Shown: in pieces, positions 20,439 through 31,920 of the stretch
Layout: every line of letters begins with the position of its first letter
Numbering within the stretch: position 1 is the stretch's first letter
Source: Psilocybe azurescens
Taxonomy: Eukaryota; Basidiomycota; Agaricomycetes; Agaricales; Agrocybaceae
Length of the DNA: 64,000 bases
Direction: 5' to 3'
Assembly (NCBI GenBank): GCA_023853785.1
Contig: JAJIRX010000301.1
Coordinates: forward strand, 1 to 64,000
Program-made: the position numbers and the translations under genes
The notes under the pieces: model-generated
Databases searched by the model: none
What the model was told of the DNA's origin: nothing
The model's input: only the letters and a program-made list of their open reading frames with translations

Positions 20439-23400
20439 TAAGGCCTGTCATGGATCGGCAAAAACCGGTTGATATCCGTGACCGTTTGTTAAATATAACC
20501 GCGGTTTAGTAACCGCGGTTATATTAGCAAACCGCGGTTAACCGCGGTTTGCCGGTTTTGACAAAGCATAATAAGTTATATTTGGGAATATATTAAAACT
20601 CCGACATCAATCGATGACAGCCCGTGAATTTATGGCCTCAGATAACGAGGCAAGCTCTGCCTCGTTATCTCTTTCCTCCCGCCCCTTCATTATGGCACCA
20701 AGAGGCCGCAAACAGGCTGTAAACATCTTCCCAATCCAACCTGCACCACCTCAAACTCCTATCCGGCCTCTAGTCAGGTTTGCAGCTCCACCTTCACCTG
20801 GGGAGGAATTTGCAGATGTATCACCTGGCTCCAGTGATGAGGAGGTACAGTTGGGTCTGGGGAATGTTCCCATTATCACATCACCCATTAAGCGACGACA
20901 CAATGCACCAACTATCAATTGTCAGTCAGATATGCAGGTTTGGAATATGTCAGATGCAGATATCATTGGTGCGCATAATACATATATTATTATTCTTAGC
21001 TTGCTCTTAGAATTAAATTTTGTTAAGATGCTGCGGTATCTTCATGGCGATCAGATATTTATGACCATTACAATGTTAGTTTACAACGGAACTACGATGA
21101 CGAGGGCAACCCAGTGTCTTTGTCTTATGTCTTTACATGCAAAACCCATCCCGAGCATCATGGTACTGCACGTTCCAGGCTCCGAGCCAAAACTGGTGAT
21201 GGCACTGCCAATTTGCAGAAGGATGTCAACCTTTGCTTCCAAAAGCAAGGGAAGGAACGTGTAAGGCCTACTACATCAACAATTTCATACTCTGAGGCTG
21301 CCCATCGTGTTCTTATTGCCCTCCGCATTGCATCAAGTGCCCGGCCTATCAATATGGTTATGGACGAATATTACCGGCAGGAAGTTGAGATGCTTCGTCC
21401 AGGTACCAAGCTTCCAAGCCCTAACACTGTTCAGCGGGACCTCCTTGAAATCTATACAAAAGTCTCAGTTTATGTTCGCGATTATTTTATGGTGCAGTTT
21501 TTCCAAATCTTCAATTAGTGGTATGCTAATTATTATATAGAAATTAAATAGCACTATTCATCTTGTTCTTGATGGATGGACTGCTCCTTTGGTCTCATCT
21601 TATCTGGGCTTGGTTGTCATCTGGTATGAGGATGGTGTCATACATCGTGCAATTCTTGAGTTTATCCGGTATGTCAGAATTATTTTGTGCTCCCTACAAT
21701 TGAAGCTAGAATATTACTTGAAACAGGTTAACCAAAAAGCATGATGGCCGGTACTTGGCTACTGTTGTAGCAGATTGTTTGAAACGGTTTGGTCTTGATA
21801 AAAATGTAAGTCAACATTAACTATAATCACATTAACAGTTGGGTGATCTTCTGATAGCTGCTTGGACTTTGCATGGACAATGCCAGCAACTGTAACAAGC
21901 TTGCAGAAGTTTTACCTGAACTTCTCCCAGATTTCTGGGGTACCAATGCTCGTTTGCGGTGTTTGGCACATATTATTAATCTTGTTGCAAAGGTAATTTA
22001 AAAATTGTGGTGCAAATAAATTTTTAAAGCCTATTATTCCAGATCTTTATCTCATTCTTCTTCAAGAAGCCAAAGGTCAGGAAGACTGTCAAAGTCACAT
22101 CTGACTCAGGTGATGAAGTGGAACAGGTCTTGGAGGCAGGGGATGTTTCTGATACAGAAGATAGTGCTACTATTGAAGAGGCCATGATCGATGCACAGGA
22201 GGCCGAAAATGATACTGGACAGATTGCTCACGATGATGCAGTTGTGAAAACACTTCGAGATGTTGCTATTCGGGAGATGGCAGACAAAGGGGTTATTATG
22301 ACAGATGAAGAGGAACAGCAGGCACTTAAACTTTTTCCTGCAGTATATTTCTATTTTTTGCTTGCAACACACTTTTCTAACTGTAGATTTCAAGGTTTCT
22401 GGACTTGCCCGCCGCCCTGCATGATGTTTCAGCCCTTAACAATAAATTTCAAGAACTTATTGACAAGGATTCCGAGCTTATGACTAATATGCGAGCACTT
22501 GTTCGACGGGTTCCAACACGTTGGAACTCTGATTTTGACTGTCTTTCTGCTCATTTGCAGTTCAAAAATATAATTCAATCTATGACAGGTGTTTCTGAGT
22601 ACAAATTGAAGGCCTATTGTCTGGACAATGAGCAGTGGGACCTTGGAGAAGATGTCCAAGAGGTGCTAAAGGTGTAGTCAAGTTTCTCTGTAGTTTGTGC
22701 AATGCTAATTGGACTGCCCAGCTTTTCAAAGATATCACACTTCTTTTTCACAGGCTGAGGTCCCATTAATTGTTGATGCTCTTCCAATGCTTTTTCATCT
22801 GCGTGATAGCCTGGTTGCTGCAGCAGATGACAATCCCTAAGAGCTTGATGATGATGATGACAACGACTCTTCTGAGGATCGTGAAACCCCAGCTGTCATT
22901 CGTATCGCTTCACACGCAAGTGTTCTTCTCATCGACAAATATTTGGACCTAACCTGGGACTGTGAACTATATGTTATATCTATTGGTGGTGTATTCTTGA
23001 CAATTCTTTGGTTAATAATGACTAACAAGTCAAACAGTCATGTGTCCTGATCGTAAGCTCTCATGGTTTAGAAGCCGTGATGAGTTTAAACCGCAGAAGA
23101 TCAAGCAGATCAAGAAGATGGTTATTGATCGGTGGAAAGAAACTTATGCACCTCAGAATGATCAGGAGCAAGTAGTACCTGTACGAAAGAAGAAGAACAA
23201 ATCCACGGTATTCACTCCCACCATTTAATTAGTTTATCTACTGATTCAAGTTATAGGACCCATCAATTTGGGCTCCAAAAACCACCAAAAAAAGCCCAAG
23301 CAAATTTCCATTAGATCACATTGAAACATATCTGAAGGATGATATACTCTCCTCATTGACAATCCAGGATGCTGGTGGCTACATGAAATATTGGTTCCAG

Positions 23401-24015
23401 GCAAGAGCAAACCGACCTCTCCTTTCTAAGATGGGACAAGACTTTTGTTCAGCACCAGGTATTTTTTACCTTTTACCTTTCTTGAAAGATTTTTACTGAA
23501 ATTTATCATGCTTTTTAGCCACTTCTGTTGATGCTGAACGTGCATTTTCCACTGGTCGTCGTCAAGTCAGCTTCATGCAGCATGGCATGAGTTCTCAAAC
23601 ATTCAAGGCTCGCATGGCTCTAGGCTCCTGGGTTAAAACCCCTATTTTTCCTAAAATTTCAGAAGTGACTCAAATAATTAAAGATGCAATTGGCAATGAC
23701 AATTAGGCCAAGAAATAGCTTTTTCTTATAGTTTTGTCTTTCTGTACTCAATTTAACACCAAAAATGAAAATTTCAAGTGTATTCTGTTTAGGTACTGAA
23801 TTTACTGATTTTTAGCTTTCCAACGCATATTTACTCAAGTGAAATGACCAAGAATTGGTGGATCTACAGCTTGTACAAGTTTTGATGTATTCCACAAGCA
23901 CTTTAGGCCTGGGTATATCCGGATTAGGGCGAACCGAACCCGAACCGTACCGTATTTGGTAAAAACCAGCGGGCCGGACACGGATCCGAACCGGTTGTAT
24001 CCATGACAGGCCTTA
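20439..24015 (+). mobile_element. hAT-superfamily DNA transposon, 3,577 bp
   Basis: Termini are TAAGGCCTGTCATGGAT and its reverse complement ATCCATGACAGGCCTTA. An exact 8-bp target duplication AAGCAGAC lies at 20,431-20,438 and 24,016-24,023. Both subterminal regions are rich in ACCGCGGTT or GAACCG-type repeats, which are likely transposase-binding sites. Eight-base duplications are the hAT hallmark. The element sits in the centre of a foldback repeat. Confidence 0.95.
20614..23706 (+). pseudogene. hAT transposase with BED zinc finger, two disabling lesions
   Basis: A cut-and-paste transposase coded in about ten exons. The N-terminus is Pro/Ser-rich. A BED-type zinc finger follows (SSWRSDIYDHYNV...YVFTCKTHPEHH, about 21,035-21,160). 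The RNase H-like core gives LVLDGWTAPLVSSYLGLVV (about 21,560), CMDNASNCNKLAE (21,870) and ARLRCLAHIINLVAK (21,950). RRVPTRWNSDFDCL (22,507) is the usual helical-insertion motif, and SVDAERAFSTGRRQVS (about 23,530) is the C-terminal dimerisation signature. The stop is at 23,704-23,706. Lesions: a missing T in the run at about 22,745-22,749 before QAEVPLIVDAL, and an in-frame TAA at about 22,839 after DDNP. The preserved introns and motifs suggest recent activity, and this copy may be inactive now. Confidence 0.88.
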
Positions 24016-24023
24016 AAGCAGAC

Positions 24024-24455
24024 ATTCAATACCCAAGTAAGTCTTTTAATTCAGAATTATAAATATACTAATTTGATTGCAAGGCATGTGAACAACTCAA
24101 CTCTTGGCTTGGTGGATTTGATTCAATTCTTAAATGTATGACACCAAGCAACTTCAATTGGTTTATCCACACAATATTATTTATCCATACCAAATGTGTT
24201 CTACAAAAACACAAAAGAAAGCATCAGAAGAGTGAAGATAGTTTCAATTGTTTAAACATAACTTTCTATGTAAATAAATAAAATTTGTACTTTATATGCC
24301 GAATGATAGTACTTTACAAATTTATTAGATTCCTTGCAGATTCCTCAGAGATTCCTCACTTATTCCTTCACTTTTAGCAGATTCCTTCAATATTCCTTGA
24401 GGATTCCATGGGTCTGAGGAATCCTCAAGGGAAGCTGGGGGAGTGATAAGTACAG
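24024..24455 (-). repeat. Foldback element, right inverted arm (432 bp)
   Basis: Reverse complement of 19,901-20,332. The outer end is GAGTGATAAGTACAG, the inner end starts at CATTCAATACCCAAG directly after the hAT target duplication. The arm outlived the hAT insertion with little change. Confidence 0.92.
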
Positions 24456-25149
24456 GCTTAAAGGGATCCAGTGCTAAAATAATTGTACAGGGAATCAGTG
24501 AGGAATCTGAAGATTCCTTAGGGAATGAGGGAATCCTTAAGAAAAAGCTGGGGGAGTGATAATTCCTCCTCAAAACTGTTGATATTGTCCTCTGTACTAT
24601 AGATAGTTGGATGAATTAAATGGGTCTGGCTCTCCAGCTCAAGCATGGCCAAATTCCATTCTGTCTCAGTGATGGGAGAGTTGGTTGTGAACTGTCTGCT
24701 GAACTGTCTGCCAGACTCTGGGTCCTCCCACATGATTTGATGGGGTTGTGAGTCCATGTTACTTGCTATGCACTCCCTTATTTTATTCCTTATTATTGCC
24801 ACCTCACAATAATTAATTTCATGGCATTGAGCTGTTGTAGAGCCTACCTGTACATTGCACCCCTCGCTGTTGACAAGCCATCCAAGGGGTCAAAGCAATC
24901 TTTGGGCTATGGTCAGTTAACAGCATAAAATTTGTCAATTTGCTATGAATCATAGAGAACAAGTTTAGCATTGAACTAAACAAAATTCTTACCAACTTGA
25001 TACAGAGCCTTGTTCAAAAATGATTAGCTGTAGCATTGTCCAAGGGAATACATTTGAATGTGCTTAAACTTTTGGCCAGCATCAAAATCTCAACCTACTG
25101 AAGAAAGAGCTGTGTTGTGTTCATGGTCATGATTTGCTTAAAACCTGGT
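24456..25149. other. Foldback outer segment and unassigned DNA
   Basis: Bases 24,456-24,565 are the outer B' segment of the foldback repeat and end in GCTGGGGGAGTGATAA. The minus strand has a 94-codon frame at 24,518-24,802 with no recognised motif. The rest is AT-rich with nothing I can name. Confidence 0.6.
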
Positions 25150-25151
25150 TA

Positions 25152-26764
25152 CAGTGGCTCAAACAACTGTCCCACTTTTTGCAACTTTTGTATTAAATTG
25201 TTAATAACATGGAAACCCTTTAACTAAAAAATCTGAAATTAATATATATTATAGTTGAACATGTAACCTTCATAATTGCCTCCAAGATCATGTCATTTGA
25301 ATAAAAAATGATTGAGTAATAAAATAGACAAAATAATACAAAAGTGGGACAGTTGTTTGACCCTCTATATAATACTTAGTATGATCACTTTTTGCCTTGA
25401 TAACAGCCTCCATTCTTCTTGGCATGCTTTCTATGAAATTTTGGCATGTTTCTGGGGGATTTTGTTCCATTCTGCAGCCAGTCTCTCCCACAATTCAAAT
25501 ACTCCTTTGGGTGATATTTCATAGGTGTTCATCTGCCTTTTGAGGTGCACCCACAAGTGTTCAATGGGGTTGATGTCAGAGGATTGAGGAGGCCATTCCA
25601 TAACTTCAATGTTGTTATCCAAAAACCACTGACTGGCCCTTTTGGAGGTGTGTTTGGGGTTATTATCCTGCTGAAAAACCCTCTCTCCCTCTGTCATCTC
25701 CAAGTTTTCAAAGCTTTCATCCAGCTCATGCTCCAAGATCTCACAGTATTGCACTGCATTCATCTTTCCCTCAACCTCCACAAGTGTTCCTACCCCATTC
25801 CAGCCCATACACCCCCATACCATGAGATTATTCTCTCCTCTATGCTTGACAGTTGGTGTGATTGTCCTATCAGAGATTGATTCACCTCTATGTTTCCAGG
25901 TGTACACCTTGCCATCTGAGCCAATCCTGTTGATTTTTGTTTCATCTGACCAGAGTATCCTTTTCCAGTCTTCCACAGTCCAGTTTGCATGGGTCTGAGC
26001 AAATTTGAGGTGCTTTTGACAATGAACAGCTTTAAGAAGAGGTCACTTTGATTTGACAACAGAACATAAATTGTTTTCCTTAAGGGCATTTCTGACTGTT
26101 TGGGGAGAAACAGAAGAGGTGATGGCATTGTTGACATAGTGGGTAGCCTGGACAGCATTGTCCAGTTTTCCAGTAGTGATTTGGCATACAATTGCTTGTT
26201 TATCCCTTGAGATCAGCTTGGAAGAACATCCACCTTTGTTGTTTTCCTTGTCAGAATTGATCTCTTTCTTGATTCTTCCTATGGTAGACTTCCCAAAACC
26301 AGTTTTGGACTCTATTTGATAAACAGAAAAGCCTTCTTCAAGAAGAGAAATGATAGAGGAGTGCTGAGAGGACTTCATGTGGCAATGGAAAGAAAGATAT
26401 GGTGGTGGAAAGAAAGAAAGATTGTTAAACTTGAATTCAACATGCCAAACTTTTATAAATAGTGTCACATAACTTGGTTTATTTTTCTCACAATTTATAC
26501 AGTGCAATTTTCCTTGTTATATGGTAGATATCAGTATCATTATAGTGGGTCAAACAACTGTCCTACTTTTGTATTATTTTGTCTATTTTATTGCTCAATC
26601 ATTTTTTATCCAAATTACATGATCTTGGAGGTCATTATAAAGGTCACATGTTCAAATATAACATATATTAATTTCAGATTTTTTAGTTTTTAGTTGAAGG
26701 GTTCCCATGTTATGTGCAATTTAATTCAAAAGTTGCAAAAAGCAGGACAGTTTTTGAGCTGCTG
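25152..26764 (-). mobile_element. Tc1/mariner-type transposon, 1.61 kb, long TIRs
   Basis: Both ends begin CAG(T/C) after a TA (25,150-25,151 and 26,765-26,766), the TA target duplication of this superfamily. The TIRs are about 220-225 bp (25,152-25,370 and about 26,545-26,764) with scattered differences. Each TIR carries the motif TCAAACAACTGTCC near its outer end and again, inverted, at its inner end. Confidence 0.93.
25431..26378 (-). pseudogene. Tc1-family DD34E transposase with one in-frame TGA
   Basis: From the ATG at 26,378 (MKSSQHSSIISLLEEGFSVY) a paired-type helix-turn-helix follows (KTGFGKSTIGRIKKEI). The catalytic domain has the first Asp in LWSDETKINRIG, the second in FQQDNNPKHTS and the Glu in NPIEHLWVHLK. 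Thirty-four residues separate the second Asp from the Glu, hence DD34E. The full frame is 316 codons and is broken only by a TGA at 26,043-26,045, after VVKSK, where related proteins carry a basic residue. A CGA-to-TGA change explains it. The catalytic core is otherwise intact. Product: a DNA-binding endonuclease that moves its own element. Confidence 0.93.
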
Positions 26765-26766
26765 TA

Positions 26767-27849
26767 TTATCTTATCTTCTACATCTCTGTACATGTGACT
26801 GCTATCCCCAATCTCCTCCTTTGACACTGACTTCTCTTACCTTATGCACCATACACATCTGTAAACTCAGTCAGTCGTTCAATCAATATATTGTGGTCCT
26901 GTTGTTTTCTGCATGACTCTCCGTGAGCTCTGTGATACCAGGATTTCAGGTATATGCCCTTGTCCCTGAACACTGATGAACAATAGGAATAACCAGACTT
27001 CAGCTCACTGTGTTTAGCAAGCTAAAGACAGACATATAGACCCATTCTATTGCCTGTCTTCTACAAGTCTAGAAGGTTCTTTTCTTATCTTCTTTGCTGC
27101 AAGATAATGACAAACTCAATTTTTATTGTCCACCCATGATCCTGCCCAATGGTAGAAGAGCTAATTCTTGCCCCAAGACATAATCAGACAAATAACAGAG
27201 TGGTGTGAGTAATGCTCTATATTGTATATATACTGGTCAATTCACTTGGTTGAGTTGTGTCCTGCTCATCTCTTTTTGTTGCTTCAATATCAGAGCACAT
27301 CTAGGTGGTGAGATATTTATCATCTGTTCAATGATTTCTAATTCATGTCATAGAAAGATGGATGAAACCTTAGAAACCCAAATCCAAAGATTGGAAGAGA
27401 AGGTAACCAGCAATACTCTTACATGTTGATTTGCTTCTGATGATTTTATGCACCTGAAGCTTGTATGTAGGAGTAAGTGTGAATCATGCTTTATCATTTA
27501 CTCAGTCCATGGACCTTTGGCCTTCAGAAAGTGTGTTGCTCAGGCAAACAGATTGCAATGTCATTTTGACTCAGTTAATATAACAAATCCATTACTATAG
27601 CAAGTGAGTGTTCTGCAAGTCCTAGAAAGACAACAGTGTCATAAATTTGAGTAGATGGTACACTGTCATATATTTTGCTTCACATATAGCAGCATTAATG
27701 GGAGTACATCTCACAGATCATTTATAAGAGATAAAGTTCTTTATTCCATAAACTAAAGCCAGCTTCTGATGAGCATTGGACAGCCTGTAAGGGCTGAACA
27801 CAGTTTTGTCTTGAGAGAAACTGATTGATCCTGATTATGACAGGTGCTT
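26767..27849. other. AT-rich DNA, no gene seen
   Basis: Only short open frames without motifs. Lies between the Tc1 element and the palindrome-array element. Confidence 0.5.
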
Positions 27850-27852
27850 TCA

Positions 27853-28250
27853 ATACTTTACCATGCCCCACCCATTCCAAATGGAATGCATGGAATCCAG
27901 ACCAATTCCAATTGGATTCCAATTAATAGTTTCAAGTGGAATGAGTCTAAAATCATGGACTGAGCCCATTCCAATTGGAATCCAAGTTCATTCCAAATTA
28001 GTTTATTAAAATGAGGAATTAGTGAAATTCACCAAGTCCAACATCAATTCCACATGGAATGGAATGGAATTGTTCTCATCCTCACTTGGCCATTGTACAT
28101 GTCTGTGGTGGCTGTTGTACATGACTGTGGTGGCTGTTGTATCTGTTATGCATGGGTCTGCACCTGTTGCAATGTTTAGTGCAGGGTGCCTTTGTAATTG
28201 TCCAATACACAACACCCAATCAAACATTTATATTGATCAGTTTGATCTGG
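27853..28250. repeat. Palindromic ATTCC array (element X1)
   Basis: Starts at TACTTTACCATGCCCCACCC and continues with many copies of ATTCCAATTGGAAT-like palindromes (about 27,870-28,070). The sequence CCATTGTACATGTCTGTGG follows at about 28,091. Element X2 has the same order: TACTTTACCAT, CCCCACACA, a palindrome array of a different pentamer, and CCATTGTACATGTTGTC. Taken as a diverged, probably truncated non-autonomous element. Confidence 0.55.
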
Positions 28251-29790
28251 GAGGGTAAGCTTTAAGGCTTATTACAATAACTAGTTTAGCAGAGTACAGA
28301 CTTAGATGATCACTCAAGGGTGATCACTAATAGCTAGAGAACTCTTTTAGACAGACAAGTACACACAAGGCACTGAAATAGCAAGAGTGATTTCTTGAGG
28401 TGAGGGTGATCACCAATATCAAGGGGATCACTTTTGGGGTGAGTGTACACAGGACACTTAACAGATCTCTTTATAAAACCCAAAATCAAACTATCAAACA
28501 CTATAAGCAATCACCCATATTAACACATAGTAGATCTTTAGTTTCTATAAGCAACTGGGCACACTAGTCCACAGTCCTTAGTTTACTATAGGCAACATCC
28601 TGAAACAGTTGGATTTCTCTGACAGTCATCCCTAGTTACTATGAGCAATCACTAGCCTTTATAGGGTTCCCACCTGTACTTAATAATCCCCAGGGCAGTC
28701 TTACTATAGGCAATGTCCTGAACAGTCAGAGTTCTCTGACAGTCGTCCCTAGTTACTATGAGCAATTGCTAGCCGTATAGGGTTCCAACCCATACTTAAC
28801 AATCCCCAGAGCAGTCCACAGATGACTTATAAAAGCCTGCTTATCAAGTCTAATAGACCTGACATTGAATATAACAATGGTAATCACTCACAAAACCAGG
28901 TAGCGCCTAATTGCTTAAGGTGAACTGTAGTGTTTGATTTCTTATCACACAAATCACTAGTCCCTCGAAGTGTTAACACTAGAATTCTTATTCAGAGTAA
29001 ATTCTGACATCAAACCTGGGGTGTAGATTACTTGGTTCCTATTCTAAGATACAGTGCTGTTTTTATAGACTAAATAGATACTTTGGCTTGTAATAATTGA
29101 AAGAGACTAAGAGAAAAGGAAGGAAACAGACTGTGTGCTGCCTAGCCTTTGCTGCACCAATTATAATAGTGGAAAGTACTAGTTTGCCTGGGCTACGGCG
29201 CTTATTTGAAGATAACATTGTTGTCCATGTGGCAGTGCCTCCTTGGGTAGCGATCACCTGACTTGTTTTATCAGATGGCTCACGGCTAAGGCATGTCAGG
29301 ACTAGATTGCTTAGGGGTATATTTCCTAGGAAACCCTACCAAGGTTCCCAAGCACAGTTGCTATTGGTTTAGGACCTTCTGGAACAGCAGGTGCCCTTAT
29401 CATGAGGCAAGTTTCCTCTAGTATCATGTGGCAGTCACTGGCTGGGCAATCCCTCACTCACATTGGCTGCATTACAAATTACAAGTTTTTATAGTTGGAT
29501 CTAGTAGACCACCATATTCTGGGTTGTACACAAGATTTCAATTGCCAATACATTCAGTCTGTGGGGCGATTGCCTGTGTGGTGCAATGATGTCTGATCCC
29601 CAAGCAGTTGATCACCTAATTTAGTGAACAGCCTTTGAGAGGTCTGGACACAGTGATTGCTTTTGCTAATTAATAAGGTTTCCATCACTTGGCAATCACT
29701 TGTTAAGAGACTGATGGGTGTTTACCCCTTGTAAGGGCCAAGACTATTTCTTAGGAGTTCTTCCTTGTATGGGACTAATAGCATGATCAA
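28251..29790. other. Non-coding repeat-like DNA with a two-copy tandem repeat
   Basis: Bases 28,580-28,700 and 28,705-28,815 are two imperfect tandem copies of a unit of about 120 bp (shared: ACTATAGGCAA, CTCTGACAGTC, CCCTAGTTACTATGAGCAA, CTTAA-AATCCCCAG). Near 28,305-28,440 there are several GGTGATCAC repeats. No reading frame of note. Probably an old retroelement remnant of unknown kind. Confidence 0.5.
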
Positions 29791-30138
29791 TGCAGTACTT
29801 TACCATCCCCCACACAGTCCATATGGACTCCAGTGGACTCCAGTGGACTTGCCTATATACTGAGTGTAAAAGGTAAACAGAGTCCAGTGGACTCCAGTGG
29901 ATTCCACTGCACTTTAGTAGATCTTATACTATACAGTGAATATGGACTAAAATAACTGGAGTCCACTGGACTTGATACAGTAAATAAATTCAATCTTAAC
30001 ATAAATTCAGATTAGTGGAATACAGTATATTAATAACTATTTAATACATTACTATCTACATGCAAGGGCCAAGACAAAAGGAAGAAAAAAGCGAATAAAA
30101 ATAAAAATAAAAAATGGGGGGCAGGAGCAGTACTTTAC

Positions 30139-31300
30139 CATTGTACATGTTGTCCGTGGGGTTGTCGGTACGTGTCGTACCCTTTGTCGTCATCTTTGCA
30201 GCCACTGTCTGCATCGTCTTCACCCCTGTTGTCGCTGTCGCAGCTGCTGTCCTTGTACCCATTGGTACCTGTCGCTGTCATTTGCATCCTTGTAGCCTCG
30301 CAGCCGCCGTCCTCGCCATCCTTGTACCTGTCGCCCTCATCGCTGTCACAGCCATCATCTCCATTCTTGTCATCGTCAGCCTTTGTGCATGTTGTCTGTG
30401 TTGTCCTCGTACCCATCGCTGTCGTCTGCGTTGTCATTGCTGCCGTTGTTGTATGTGTCTGTACCCATCGCTGTTGCAGCCGCTGTACCCATCCTTGTCG
30501 CTGTTGCAGCTGCCATCCCTGTCCTCATCATTGTTTCAGCTGCTGTCCCTGTCCTCGTCATTGTCACAGCCATTGTCCCTGTCCCTGTCCCCATCCCTGT
30601 TGTCCCTGTCCATCCCTCGTTGCTGTTGCAGCTGCTGTCCCTGACCCTGTTATTGTCACAGCCATTGTCCCTGTCCCTGTCCTTGTCCTCATTGTACCTG
30701 TCGCTGTTGCAGCCACTGTCCCTGTCCTCGTTGCTGTTGCAGCTGTTGTCCCGGTCCCAGTCCCTATCCTCATGGCCGTTGTCTGTCCTTGCCATCCTTG
30801 TCCCTGTTGCAGCTGTTGTCCCTGTCCTCATTGCCATTGTCTGTCCTTGCCGTCCTCGTCCCTGTTGCAGCTGTTGTCCCTGTTGCAGATGTTGTCCCTG
30901 TTGCAGCTGTTGTCCCTGTGGCAGTCGTTGTCCCTGTCCTCGTGCCCGTTGTCCGTCCTCGCTGTCCTCGTACCTGTCTGTACCCATCACTGTCGTCCTC
31001 ATTGCTGTCGCTGCAGCTGTCCTCGTCCTCGTTGTAGCCACCCTTGCTCTCACCCTTGCCCTCATCCTCGTCCAGGTCGTCCTCAACTACATCCGGGTCC
31101 TTGCCTACATCTGGGTCCTTGCCTACATCCTCATCCAGGTCCTTGTCATTGCATTTGCAGTTGTCCTCATCTGGGTCCTCGTTGTTGCTGTCATTGGTGT
31201 TGTTGTTGGCGTGGCCGTTGCAGTTGTTGTCATCCTCTGTCACATCGGGTTGGCTGTTGCCTGGCTCCGACTGACAAGGTGGTGGTGGTAGTCGGAAGAA
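30139..31300 (-). repeat. 1.2-kb degenerate minisatellite within X2
   Basis: Imperfect repeats of CTGTTGCAGCTGTTGTCC and TGTCCTCGT-type units, pyrimidine-biased on the plus strand. All frames stay open for long distances because the repeats lack stops. One minus frame reads as repeats rich in Asp, Asn, Ser and Cys (DRDNSCNSNEDRDSGCNSD) with an acidic domain at its 5' end (about 31,354-31,030). This may be a remnant of a real acidic-repeat exon, but repeat-driven openness is the simpler reading. Confidence 0.7.
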
Positions 31301-31596
31301 AGGTTGGGGTTGTTCATTTGAGTGTGGTCGTGCTGATCGGCTGATGCTGGGCACACATGCGTGTCACATGTGCCTGTGAAATTTCACCCCGTGGACTGAA
31401 CAAAATACAAAAATGTATCCATAGGGAGGCTTTGCTCCCATGTACATTTAACTATTGTTTCATTTAATTGTTATTTCATAGAGTTTATTTCCATTGATTT
31501 TACTCTTTTATTTTTTGCAATTAATATTAATAACTAATGATCATACTTCAGATATTGTGTTAATTATTGCATCCAGTGGACTCCAATGGATTCGGC

Positions 31597-31760
31597 TGGA
31601 CTCCACTGGACTCCACTGGACTGTGCTAATAAATATATTATTTGTTGTTGTTCAGTGAATATTTAAGCCCCAGTCCAGTGGACTCCACTGGACTCCACTG
31701 GACTGTGCTAATAAATATATTATTTGTTGTTGTTCAGTGAATATTTAAGCCCCAGTCCAG
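31597..31760. repeat. 82-bp tandem duplication in the right array of X2
   Basis: The segment with CTGTGCTAATAAATATATT and TTTGTTGTTGTTCAGTGAA occurs twice, 82 bp apart, with practically no differences. It is a recent expansion inside the right terminal array. Confidence 0.9.
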
Positions 31761-31920
31761 TGGACTCCAGTGGACTCCAGTGGACTTGACTGGACTCATA
31801 ATCCACTGGACTGAGACTGGACTGAAAATTTGGCAGGAGTCCAGTGCGAGTCCAGTGGACTGCAGTGGACTGCAGTCCAGTTCCAGTCCAGTGGAGTCCA
31901 TATGGATTGTGTGGGGAAAG

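Larger units (their letters stand above)
29806..31914. mobile_element. Element X2: palindromic AGTCC arrays at both ends
   Basis: The left end reads CCCCACACAGTCCATATGG and the right end, reverse-complemented, CCCCACACAATCCATATGG. They form terminal inverted repeats followed on both sides by CTCCA(G/C)TGGACT arrays (29,820-29,960 and 31,570-31,900). The centre is a long minisatellite. No transposase is visible, so this is presumably non-autonomous. No clear target duplication was found. Confidence 0.65.

Noticed and set aside
30172..31344. 390-codon plus-strand frame rich in Val, Pro, Ser and Cys
   Set aside because: All six frames are long here because the minisatellite units lack stops. 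No domain, no start context and very low complexity.
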